DNA from: a virus
Length of the DNA: 43,310 bases
Reading direction: 5' to 3' (one strand)
IMG/VR virus record: IMGVR_UViG_3300045120_000521
Span: 1 to 43,310 of that record
A model generated the notes under the pieces. That model was not told where the DNA came from. It made no database searches and worked only from the letters and a program-made list of their open reading frames with translations. The translations under genes were made by a program, and so were the position numbers. Shown here piece by piece: positions 8,117 through 14,427 of this stretch (positions within the stretch are counted from its first letter, which is position 1; every line of letters starts with the position of its first letter).

Positions 8117-8820
8117 CACGGCCTCGCATTCGGGGAGTGGGCCTTCTCGACCTGGATCTTGAGACCGATCGCCGTGGCGAACTGCTGATAGTGTACGGCG
8201 GCGCGGCCTGCCTGGCCGTCAAGGTCGTCCTTCAACTGGCAGCGATACAGAACGTAGTCCAGCAGCGGCACCGAGTATGGCTCAGGCAGGCCGACGTCGA
8301 TGGCGTAGCTGTCGATGGCGGCAGGGCTGTCGGTGGGGTCGATGACGATCGGCGGCGGCAGCGTCGCCAGCTCGGCCTCGACCATGCCGGTGCCGTCATT
8401 GCCGGGGTAGACGTAGTATTGCAACGGCACCAGCTCGTCGTAGCAGTAATTGCGCACCTCCTTGCGGAACTGCACGCGGCCGCGGTTGTGCCAGTCGGGC
8501 TCGGTCGCATCGAGGACGGCGCGATCGGTGCGCTTGATCATGCGGCCGCCCTTACGCGGCTCGGCGGCGTCGAGGATGTTGCGGTTGAGGCCGAGCAGCG
8601 ACAGCGGCTTGGCCAGGGCGCCGTTCACCGGCACGTTTTGCAACGTGCCGACCTGCAGGTTGAGCACCCGGGTGGTGGAAGACGCCGAAGGTTTGCCGAG
8701 ACAGGTGGCGCGAACGCCCTCGTTCAGCCAGTCGCACATCTCCGCGAGCGGCCAGCGGACGTGATCCACGTCATTGAGCAGGATCGCAGCGCGGGAAAGG
8801 ATCTCGCTTCCGGTCGGCAT
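8116..8820 (-). CDS. Head-tail adaptor-like protein, copy 2
   Basis: A 234-aa protein with an N-terminal helix pair of the type seen in podovirus adaptor proteins: SEILSRAAILLNDVDHVRWP followed by LAEMCDWLNEGVRATCLGKP. The middle part carries WHNRGRVQFRKEVRNYCYDE and PLQYYVYPG, the last third PEPYSVPLLDYVLYRCQLKD then DLDGQAGRAAVHYQQF, a pattern found in the short 'RAA.LL.D....RW...EL..W.N.....' phage proteins. With its neighbour it probably builds the ring between portal and tail. It overlaps the next gene by TGATG. Confidence 0.65.
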   Translation of the reverse strand: MPTGSEILSRAAILLNDVDHVRWPLAEMCDWLNEGVRATCLGKPSASSTTRVLNLQVGTLQNVPVNGALAKPLSLLGLNRNILDAAEPRKGGRMIKRTDRAVLDATEPDWHNRGRVQFRKEVRNYCYDELVPLQYYVYPGNDGTGMVEAELATLPPPIVIDPTDSPAAIDSYAIDVGLPEPYSVPLLDYVLYRCQLKDDLDGQAGRAAVHYQQFATAIGLKIQVEKAHSPNARP

Positions 8821-8824
8821 CCAC

Positions 8825-9493
8825 TCATCCGATCAGGGCCTTGGCCTGGCCGATCCAGTCGTCGCGCAGGATGCGGCCGCTCAGACCGAGCTTGTCGTCG
8901 ACAGCCTGCGCCTCCGCGTCAGTCCACGCGGCGATCTGGCGGCAGTCGGTGATGCCGACGCTCTCCAGCTTGGCGGCCGTGGTGGCGCCGACGCCGCCGA
9001 TCTCGGTAACCGGGATCGGATCGGGGCGATCAGTGGTCGCCGAGGCCTGCGTAGCGCCCGCCGGATCGGTGAAGGTGAAATCGAGCGAATCGGTCTTGGC
9101 CATATCGCCGTTCATCACCAGCACCGGAAGCGTGACGGCGCCCCAGCCGAGCGACGGCTTGACGACGGTCGTCACCTCCTCGCTGGAGACGTAGACGATC
9201 GGCTCCTGATTTTCGCCGAAGACGATCACCGCGTCGCGGGCGAAGCCGGTGCCGAGGCAACGCAGCGTCAGGTCCGGGTCGCCGAGCACGGCGGTCGTTG
9301 GCTCGATCGAGGTCAGCACCAGCGGCTGCGGATCCTTGTCGACCACCCGGTAGTGGACGACGCTAAGCAACACGTTGAGATGCTTGGGGTCCCACACTTC
9401 GACGACATAGCGACCATGTTCGTCCAGCTCGAACGAATAGGTGTGGTCGAACACCATGACCTCGACCGGTCCGAGTTTGCTTTGAACGAGCAT
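8825..9493 (-). CDS. Virion protein with Ig-like (IPT/TIG) and C-terminal HhH domains
   Basis: A 222-aa protein with two recognisable parts. Residues ~60-150 look like an IPT/TIG immunoglobulin-like fold (PLVLTSIEPTTAVLGDPDLT, CLGTGFARDAVIVFG). Residues ~163-222 form a helix-hairpin-helix module: IGGVGATTAAKLESVGITDC, RQIAAWTDAEAQAVDDKLGL, SGRILRDDWIGQAKALIG. This second module is nearly the one appended to several alphaproteobacterial proteins (for example at the ends of some NuoE and ribosomal L21 proteins). HhH units usually bind DNA backbones without sequence preference. Its place among head-completion genes suggests a virion surface or internal DNA-contact role; this is inference. Confidence 0.7.
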   Translation of the reverse strand: MLVQSKLGPVEVMVFDHTYSFELDEHGRYVVEVWDPKHLNVLLSVVHYRVVDKDPQPLVLTSIEPTTAVLGDPDLTLRCLGTGFARDAVIVFGENQEPIVYVSSEEVTTVVKPSLGWGAVTLPVLVMNGDMAKTDSLDFTFTDPAGATQASATTDRPDPIPVTEIGGVGATTAAKLESVGITDCRQIAAWTDAEAQAVDDKLGLSGRILRDDWIGQAKALIG

Positions 9494-9497
9494 GGGA

Positions 9498-9647
9498 TCA
9501 GCCCTTTCTGCCCTTGCGATTGGTTGGCGCGCTGCGTTTCGGCGGCATCAACGGTGTCGTCGCCTTGGCCATCTTAACAGTGCCGCCGGTGTCGGTGCGA
9601 AAAGTCTTGCCGGCGATCCTGGTCGGAGGTTTGCGCGCCATCGTCAT
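9498..9647 (-). CDS. Small very basic protein, unknown
   Basis: A 49-aa ORF (MTMARKPPTRIAGKTFRTDT...) that ends in NRKGRKG and is about one quarter Lys/Arg. The ATG follows the previous stop directly (TGAATG), with AAGGAT just upstream; ATG 9641 is an alternative start. It fills the gap between the LKFF-tag proteins and the Ig/HhH protein, and its charge suits a DNA-contacting virion component. It lacks the C-terminal LKFF tag of its neighbours. No family recognised. Confidence 0.55.
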   Translation of the reverse strand: MTMARKPPTRIAGKTFRTDTGGTVKMAKATTPLMPPKRSAPTNRKGRKG

Positions 9648-9929
9648 TCAATCCTTGAAGAATTTCAGCCTGCTGGTGTCGTGGATGCTGGTGTCCATCG
9701 CTCGCTTGCGCGTCGCGCCGCCGGGCGGGATCTTCTGGATATACGCGCGACCGCCAAACTGGCGATTCGCCTCTGCAGACATCTGCCGTCGCATCGGGGT
9801 GTTGCCGGGCGGCAGCCAGCCGGGATCGACCAATTCTCGAGGCGGCGCCTGCGGATGCTCTAGCTCCTTGTTGGCGTATGGCCGGGGAGCCCGTGCAGGC
9901 CTGGTGCGGGGGGCGGAATAGACGGCCAT
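9648..9929 (-). CDS. Basic proline-rich protein with C-terminal LKFF tag (1 of 3)
   Basis: A 93-aa protein, rich in Pro, Arg and Ala and predicted disordered by composition (MAVYSAPRTRPARAPRPYAN). It ends HDTSRLKFFKD. The same ending, HD[T/Y][S/K][R/G]LKFF plus a few charged residues, closes the next two upstream proteins, although the rest of the three sequences differs. The start overlaps the stop of the 316-aa gene (TGATG). Location between capsid and adaptor genes points to a virion-internal or assembly role; the shared tail may be a docking signal. Confidence 0.7.
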   Translation of the reverse strand: MAVYSAPRTRPARAPRPYANKELEHPQAPPRELVDPGWLPPGNTPMRRQMSAEANRQFGGRAYIQKIPPGGATRKRAMDTSIHDTSRLKFFKD

Positions 9930-10879
9930 CAGCCTTTACCCGGGTGGAAGAACTTGAGACGGCTGTAGTCGTGCGGTCCGTTCGACGTCGAAAACGTGCT
10001 CGCCTTGGCGTTGACCTTACGGTCACCCTTCTGCGCCGCCACGCGCGTGGTCTTGACGACATCGGGCGCGATCCGCTTGCCGACATAGAATTTGGCCGGC
10101 TGACGCACCGGCGGCGCCGCTGCCATCGGCTCCGGCGAGCCGAGCCGCGGTCCGGTACGCGCCATCTTCGAGCTGGGCGGCGTCACCTCACGCCCGACCA
10201 CCTTGGCATAGCCGGTCACCGGCTGCACCCGCGTCGCGGTCGCTAGCGGTTGTGTGTTCGAGGCGACCTCCACCTGCGTCGGTCGGGTAACGGGCATAGG
10301 TGACTTGACGCTAGCAGTGCGCACCGCCGTACCGCGCGGCGACGGCGAGCCGGTCGCCAGCTCCATGCGCTTACGGGTGTCGGCGATATCGGCGGCGGTA
10401 CGCGCCGGATTGGCGGCGGCGGCGCGCGCCCGTGCCGCGGCGAGCCGTGCCGTGTCGTTGTCGCGGGCGGCGGCGACCGCGGAGCTGACGTTGCCGGCGA
10501 GCTGCGCCTGGTTGGGGGCTGGCGGCAGCGGCTTGCCCTTCTGCTGTTCGGCGATGCGCTGGATCTCGACGGTCTTCGACGGCGCCGGCCGCGGCACGTC
10601 GGGCGTGTAGTCAGGCCGCGGTTTCGGCAGCGGCACGTTGGCTGCTGTGGTGTCGGGCCGTGGCTTTGGACGCGGTACATCAGCGGCGGCGGTCTGGGTC
10701 GATGCGCCCTTCGGCTTGGTCTTCTGCAGGGCAGCCAACCCGGTCGGCGCCAGCGCAGTGCTGTAGGATTTGCCGCCGAAGGTGAAGGTCTTGGCCTTGG
10801 GGTTCTTGCGCGCCGCAGCGAACGCCTTGTCGAAGGCGCGGCCGCCCTTGGAGCGCGGTGGTCCTACCTTCAGGCCCAT
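9929..10879 (-). CDS. Basic disordered protein with C-terminal LKFF tag (2 of 3)
   Basis: A 316-aa protein of strongly biased composition (Ala, Pro, Lys, Arg, Thr), probably unfolded. It has tandem repeats of a VPxPKPRPD motif around residues 70-100 and an Ala/Arg-rich helical stretch near 140-170 (ARDNDTARLAAARARAAAAN). The C-terminus is PHDYSRLKFFHPGKG, matching the tails of its two neighbours. AAGGAT precedes ATG 10879. Long basic disordered proteins in this position in other phages may be internal virion proteins; no specific homologue is recognised. Confidence 0.7.
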   Translation of the reverse strand: MGLKVGPPRSKGGRAFDKAFAAARKNPKAKTFTFGGKSYSTALAPTGLAALQKTKPKGASTQTAAADVPRPKPRPDTTAANVPLPKPRPDYTPDVPRPAPSKTVEIQRIAEQQKGKPLPPAPNQAQLAGNVSSAVAAARDNDTARLAAARARAAAANPARTAADIADTRKRMELATGSPSPRGTAVRTASVKSPMPVTRPTQVEVASNTQPLATATRVQPVTGYAKVVGREVTPPSSKMARTGPRLGSPEPMAAAPPVRQPAKFYVGKRIAPDVVKTTRVAAQKGDRKVNAKASTFSTSNGPHDYSRLKFFHPGKG

Positions 10880-10883
10880 GGCG

Positions 10884-11363
10884 TCAATCCTTGCCGCGGA
10901 AGAACTTCAGCCCCTTGGTGTCGTGCGTGGCGCCGTGCGCGGCGAGGTTGCCCCTGCCGAAGACCGCCGACGACTTGCCGATCTTGGGGTTGCGGCCGTA
11001 GCTGGCCGAGGTGGTGTAGCCGGACGAGCGGTTGCTCTCGGGACCGGCGAAGGACGTTGCCGCCTGCCTGGTGACGACTGCCTGCGGCTGCGACTTGACG
11101 ATCGTCTTGGTGGTCTTGGTGGTCGGATTGCGGACCCGCGGCGGCTGCTTGTTCGGCTTGGTCGGCGCGGCGGCGGCCGGCTTGTCGAGAGCCCGCATCT
11201 GGTCGCGCAGGACGTTCGGATCGGGTTTGACCGGATCGCCGGTCAGGGTGTGGGTCCGCAGCCACTCGTACCCCTGGCCGATGGTCGACGGCTCGTCGCC
11301 GCCCCCGAACAGCCGCTTGAGGGACGAACCCCAGCTCAAGGAGTCGTCGGGTTTCTTGGCCAT
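10884..11363 (-). CDS. Basic protein with C-terminal LKFF tag (3 of 3)
   Basis: A 159-aa protein. The N-terminus (MAKKPDDSLSWGSSLKRLFG) may form a short amphipathic helix; the middle is Lys/Pro/Thr-rich (KPNKQPPRVRNPTTKTTKT); the C-terminus is HDTKGLKFFRGKD, the tail shared with the two genes that follow. GAGGAG sits before ATG 11363. It is the first gene after the long hairpin at 11387-11434, so its expression could be set lower than that of the capsid genes by read-through. Function unknown; virion-internal role inferred. Confidence 0.7.
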   Translation of the reverse strand: MAKKPDDSLSWGSSLKRLFGGGDEPSTIGQGYEWLRTHTLTGDPVKPDPNVLRDQMRALDKPAAAAPTKPNKQPPRVRNPTTKTTKTIVKSQPQAVVTRQAATSFAGPESNRSSGYTTSASYGRNPKIGKSSAVFGRGNLAAHGATHDTKGLKFFRGKD

Positions 11364-11386
11364 GTCGTTCTCCTCTTCAAACGATC

Positions 11387-11434
11387 CCGGCGGCCCGCGC
11401 AGCCTGAAGAGGACGAGGCGACGCGGGCCGCCGG
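11387..11434 (-). terminator. Strong hairpin between capsid genes and LKFF genes (attenuator?)
   Basis: Perfect 13-bp inverted repeat (11387-11399 and 11422-11434) of pure G/C with a 22-nt loop. On the minus strand it is followed by GATCGTTTG, not a real U-tract, so it is a weak intrinsic terminator at best. It lies in the only sizeable gap after the capsid/decoration genes, which suits partial termination or mRNA 3'-end protection of the highly expressed capsid messages. Confidence 0.55.
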
Positions 11435-11474
11435 ATGTACTCGAGTCTCCTTGCCCGGTTAACTGCGCCGAGAC

Positions 11475-11963
11475 TCAAGCAGCAGCTGCAAGCCATACGC
11501 CGAGCGTGATGTTGCCCACCGGTGTGGTGGTCGCGCCGGCGGTAGTGATGCCGATACCGCGTTCGTACGGGGCCGGCGCCACCTTGAAGCCGGTTGCCGC
11601 GCTCATGCGCGTGGCAGCGGCCGCCGAAAGCGCGGTAGCCGCGGCAAAAAACTCGGTACCGGTGGTGCGGGCGGCAAGATCGGCAGCGCTGTACGAACCC
11701 GGCGGTGCGGGGGGCGTACGGCTGTCGCTGATGACGCCGACGCTGGCAGTGACCGAGGCGCCGAGCGCGTCGTTCTCGAGAACCATGTCGACGACCCGGC
11801 AGTTGGGCGGAATGACACCGATCTCGAGGCAGCTGCCGATCGCGGTGTTGAGCGGCACCGACATCGTGAAACGGTTGTAGATGACGTCGCCGGCCGAGCC
11901 GGGGTAGCTGACGGGCTGGTTGCCCTTGACGGCAGGACCCGCGACAGGCGTAGCAATTGCCAT
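11475..11963 (-). CDS. Probable capsid decoration/accessory head protein
   Basis: A 162-aa alanine-rich protein right after the major capsid gene, with AAGGAG 8-9 nt before its ATG. VIYNRFTMSVPLNTAIGSCL then EIGVIPPNCRVVDMVLENDA fits a family of short beta-rich proteins that follow N4-gp56-type capsid genes in GC-rich phages ('...F.V..A.....V.ELGVLPANC.PVD.....D'). The last part is small-residue rich and ends LGVWLAAAA. I infer a head decoration or stabilising protein from position and pattern. Confidence 0.65.
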   Translation of the reverse strand: MAIATPVAGPAVKGNQPVSYPGSAGDVIYNRFTMSVPLNTAIGSCLEIGVIPPNCRVVDMVLENDALGASVTASVGVISDSRTPPAPPGSYSAADLAARTTGTEFFAAATALSAAAATRMSAATGFKVAPAPYERGIGITTAGATTTPVGNITLGVWLAAAA

Positions 11964-11975
11964 AGAAATCTCTCC

Positions 11976-13085
11976 TTACGCGTTCGGGTCCTTGGCCGCG
12001 GTGTCGATCGACAGCACACCGAAGTCCTTGCCGTTGAAGCGCGACTTCTTCACGCCCATGATGACACCGGCGGCGACCTTTGGCTCGTTGCCGTGGTCCG
12101 ACATCTCCTCGGTCCAGGTGAAGCGCAGCCCGCCGGCCGAGCCGTAGGCACAGACGCCGGCCTGACGGCCCATGAACAGCGCGCGTGCCGCCTTGACCGA
12201 GCCGGCCGGGTAACCGACGCCGTAATTGTCGAAGCGGATGACGTTCTCGTGGCTGTGCAGGACGACGTTGTCGATCATGCCCAGCCCGCCCTTGAAGATC
12301 GGGTTGTTACGGCCCTCGGCCTGCGCCGCGGCCTTCTGGATGTCGAGCCAGCCGCCGGAATCCGTCACCCGGAGATCGTACTCCTGAAACGGCGACATGA
12401 TCAGCACGTAATGCTGCTCGCCCTCGATGTTGATGGCGATCATATTGGCCGTTGTCGGGTCGAGCGCCCGCATCATCGTCGCCTTGACGGCGGCACGCTC
12501 GACGACGGCGCGGGTCATCACGTCGCCGACCACCAGCGTGGCAGCGGTGCCGGTGGCGGTGGGGTAGATGATGTGACCGGCATCCGGCGCGTCGATCGGG
12601 TTGCCGGCGAAACCCGCCCAGCTGATGTCCTCGATGTAGTCCTGGTTGATGCCGCGCGAGCCGGAGAGGTAGACGAAATTCATCTGGTCGATGTACTGCG
12701 ACCAGTAGTCGGACAGGCGGTCGCGGGCAATTGACCGGATATTATGGACGGTGCGCTTGCGGCTCATCTTGCCGCCGGCGGAGACGCCGTGCCGCATCTG
12801 GTCGATGTAGACCTGGTCGGTGAAGAACCGCAGGTTCTCTTCCTTACCCTCGAGGCGGTTGTCACCGGTCGTCGGCTTGTTCCTCAGCTGGACCGAGAGG
12901 TCGAAGCTGATCGTGTCGCCGGCGTCGGATTCGAGATCCGTCAGCCTTTGAATGACCGAGTTGTCGCTCTCCGACACGAATTTACGGTCGAAGTAGCCCT
13001 TGGTGAGGATGTCTAGGAAAAGCTGGCCTGACCAGCGCTTGACGGCTTTCGGATCACCGAAAGGAATTGTCGTCGGGCCTGCCAT
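11976..13085 (-). CDS. Major capsid protein, N4-gp56 family
   Basis: A 369-aa protein with hallmarks of the N4 gp56-type major capsid family: DAGDTISFDLSVQLRNKPTT, then GDNRLEGKEENLRFFTDQVY, IDQMRHGVSAGGKMSRKRTV, DRLSDYWSQYIDQMNFVYLS and, near the C-terminus, VAAGVIMGVKKSRFNGKDFG. Length is in the normal range for this HK97-fold family, with no obvious extra N-terminal scaffold domain; a separate scaffold gene lies just upstream. The ATG follows AGGAGG by 7 nt. The 140-nt leader holds a 16-nt element also found before the S74 fibre gene and a 33-bp tandem repeat. Confidence 0.93.
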   Translation of the reverse strand: MAGPTTIPFGDPKAVKRWSGQLFLDILTKGYFDRKFVSESDNSVIQRLTDLESDAGDTISFDLSVQLRNKPTTGDNRLEGKEENLRFFTDQVYIDQMRHGVSAGGKMSRKRTVHNIRSIARDRLSDYWSQYIDQMNFVYLSGSRGINQDYIEDISWAGFAGNPIDAPDAGHIIYPTATGTAATLVVGDVMTRAVVERAAVKATMMRALDPTTANMIAINIEGEQHYVLIMSPFQEYDLRVTDSGGWLDIQKAAAQAEGRNNPIFKGGLGMIDNVVLHSHENVIRFDNYGVGYPAGSVKAARALFMGRQAGVCAYGSAGGLRFTWTEEMSDHGNEPKVAAGVIMGVKKSRFNGKDFGVLSIDTAAKDPNA

Positions 13086-13104
13086 GAACGTGCCTCCTGG
13101 AAGG

Positions 13105-13120
13105 TCAGCACGTCCTGCGC
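13105..13120 (-). promoter_or_regulatory. Leader element, capsid gene copy (AGGA-loop hairpin)
   Basis: Minus-strand sequence GCGCAGGACGTGCTGA, identical to 2496-2511. As RNA, GCGC pairs with GUGC around an AGGAC loop. The element ends 19 nt before the capsid ATG, and its GGA is 18 nt from the GGA of the AGGAGG ribosome-binding site. A hairpin-loop GGA plus a second GGA over the ribosome-binding site is the layout of CsrA-regulated leaders. Confidence 0.5.
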
Positions 13121-13163
13121 TTTGCGCGAGAAATACCGCTAATGCGCCGTCGCGGCAAGCGGC

Positions 13164-13229
13164 GGCGATTTAGTGGCGATTTACGTATGCGGTTTCGGCG
13201 AATTAGCGGCGAATTACGTATGCTGTTTC
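13164..13229. repeat. 33-bp tandem repeat, two copies, upstream of capsid gene
   Basis: Two adjacent 33-bp units (13164-13196 and 13197-13229) match at 29 of 33 positions. Each contains the palindrome TACGTA and, further along, a GTTTC. The second unit runs into the stop codon of the CsrA-like gene. Being directly repeated in a non-coding gap before the most expressed structural gene, it may bind a regulator or form part of a late promoter; no clear -35/-10 pair is visible. Confidence 0.7.
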
Positions 13230-13440
13230 ATTTTGCGTAGACAGCCTCGAGCACGCGCCGCGCCGGTGCCACCAGGCCGTAGGTGTAGCGCGGCGGGATG
13301 ATGCCCTCTGCCAGCATGCGGATCGGCAGGTCGGTGAACAGCGACAGCTTCACCCGGCACCCGGATTTTTCCTCGACCCTGACCGCGGCGACATCGCCGA
13401 TCTCGATTGCCTCGCCAACGTGCAACGTCTTACTGAACAT
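13228..13440 (-). CDS. CsrA-like RNA-binding regulator
   Basis: A 70-aa protein that aligns without gaps to Escherichia coli CsrA over about the first 32 residues. T5, V8-G9-E10, I14-G15-D16, V20, V22, G27 and V30 are shared, covering the HVGEAIEIGD segment and beta strands. The RNA-contact Arg44 of CsrA is not at the same position (Ala44 here; Arg41 is near), and Arg6/Arg7 are Leu/His. A C-terminal extension (PPRYTYGLVAPARRVLEAVY) is longer than usual. CsrA proteins bind GGA motifs in mRNA leaders and control translation. The gene lies between scaffold and capsid genes, starting directly after the scaffold stop, so it is a late gene that could regulate capsid synthesis. Confidence 0.7.
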   Translation of the reverse strand: MFSKTLHVGEAIEIGDVAAVRVEEKSGCRVKLSLFTDLPIRMLAEGIIPPRYTYGLVAPARRVLEAVYAK

Positions 13441-13443
13441 CCT

Positions 13444-14418
13444 CTACGCCCCCTGCAGATAGGCGTCGCGGTCGGCCGGCGTCAGCTTGGCCAACGCCTT
13501 CTCGTAGTCGGCGCCCTTCAGCTTATCGAGCCGGGCGAACTTGTTGGGCTGCGTCACCACCGTCTGGTCGGAGGCGGGGATGTCCTTGAAGTTCGGCGGC
13601 AGCTCGCGCCGCGGTTTTTCCTTGCCGTTCTTCTTGGCCGGCTTGGCGCCGTCGACCTCGCCGAGCTCGGCGATGATCTTGGCGTGGGCATCGGCCAGGA
13701 TCTTCGGATCGGTCGGGTTGGTGGTCGCCAGCTGCGCCTCGCGCACCAGCGTGTCGAGCAGCTTGTGGCGGGCCGAACCGGTCACGTATTCGGTATGCTT
13801 GCTCAGGAACAGCGGAATGGTGACGTCGAACCAGGTCCGCTCGACGTTGTCGCGGCTGACCTTGGCCAGCACGCGCTTTTCCTTGAGCTCGTCCAGCTCG
13901 TCCTGCAGCACCTCCTGCTGATCGCGCATCTCGACCGCGGTCAGCTCGCCCTCGTCGAATTTCTGGGCGATCTCACGCATCTGCTTGGGGATGGCGGCCA
14001 GCCGCTTCTCCTCGGTCGGCGTCAGCTGCAGCGCCGGCCTGACCGCCTGCGGCTGCGCGGCTGCCGGCTCCGGCTCCCGTTCCGGCTCGCCGGCGGTGGC
14101 CGGCTCGTCCTCTGTGTCGTCCTCTGCGGCCTCGACGGGCTCGTCTTCCGCGGCCTCCTCCTCGCCGGACTCTTCCTCCTCCTCCTCCTCGGACTCGGGC
14201 TCGGGCTCAGCTTCGGCGGGCTTCTCTTTCGGCTCGGGCTCGGCCGCGACGACGGGCTCCTTGGCAGCGGCTTCCGGCTCACCTTTCGCCGCGGCGGCGA
14301 TCTCGGCGTCCTCGGCCTCGGTCTCGGCGTCCAGTTCGGCCAGGTGCTCCTTGAGACCGATGCGTTCTTCCTCGGTCAACAGGTCGAAATCGTCATCGCT
14401 GATCTTCATGCGTGGCAT
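13444..14418 (-). CDS. Probable capsid scaffolding protein
   Basis: A 324-aa protein between portal and major capsid genes, the normal place for a scaffold. Residues ~30-120 are extremely acidic (runs of Glu with Ala/Pro). Residues ~130-190 form a helical, coiled-coil-like stretch (LTPTEEKRLAAIPKQMREIA, QEVLQDELDELKEKRVLAKV), and the C-terminus is basic and helical (KFARLDKLKGADYEKALAKL). This acidic-coil-basic tail plan is that of tailed-phage scaffolds whose basic C-terminus binds the coat protein. AGGAGG precedes ATG 14418. Sequence-level homology is not shown; the call is from composition and order. Confidence 0.75.
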   Translation of the reverse strand: MPRMKISDDDFDLLTEEERIGLKEHLAELDAETEAEDAEIAAAAKGEPEAAAKEPVVAAEPEPKEKPAEAEPEPESEEEEEEESGEEEAAEDEPVEAAEDDTEDEPATAGEPEREPEPAAAQPQAVRPALQLTPTEEKRLAAIPKQMREIAQKFDEGELTAVEMRDQQEVLQDELDELKEKRVLAKVSRDNVERTWFDVTIPLFLSKHTEYVTGSARHKLLDTLVREAQLATTNPTDPKILADAHAKIIAELGEVDGAKPAKKNGKEKPRRELPPNFKDIPASDQTVVTQPNKFARLDKLKGADYEKALAKLTPADRDAYLQGA

Positions 14419-14427
14419 GGTGTCCTC

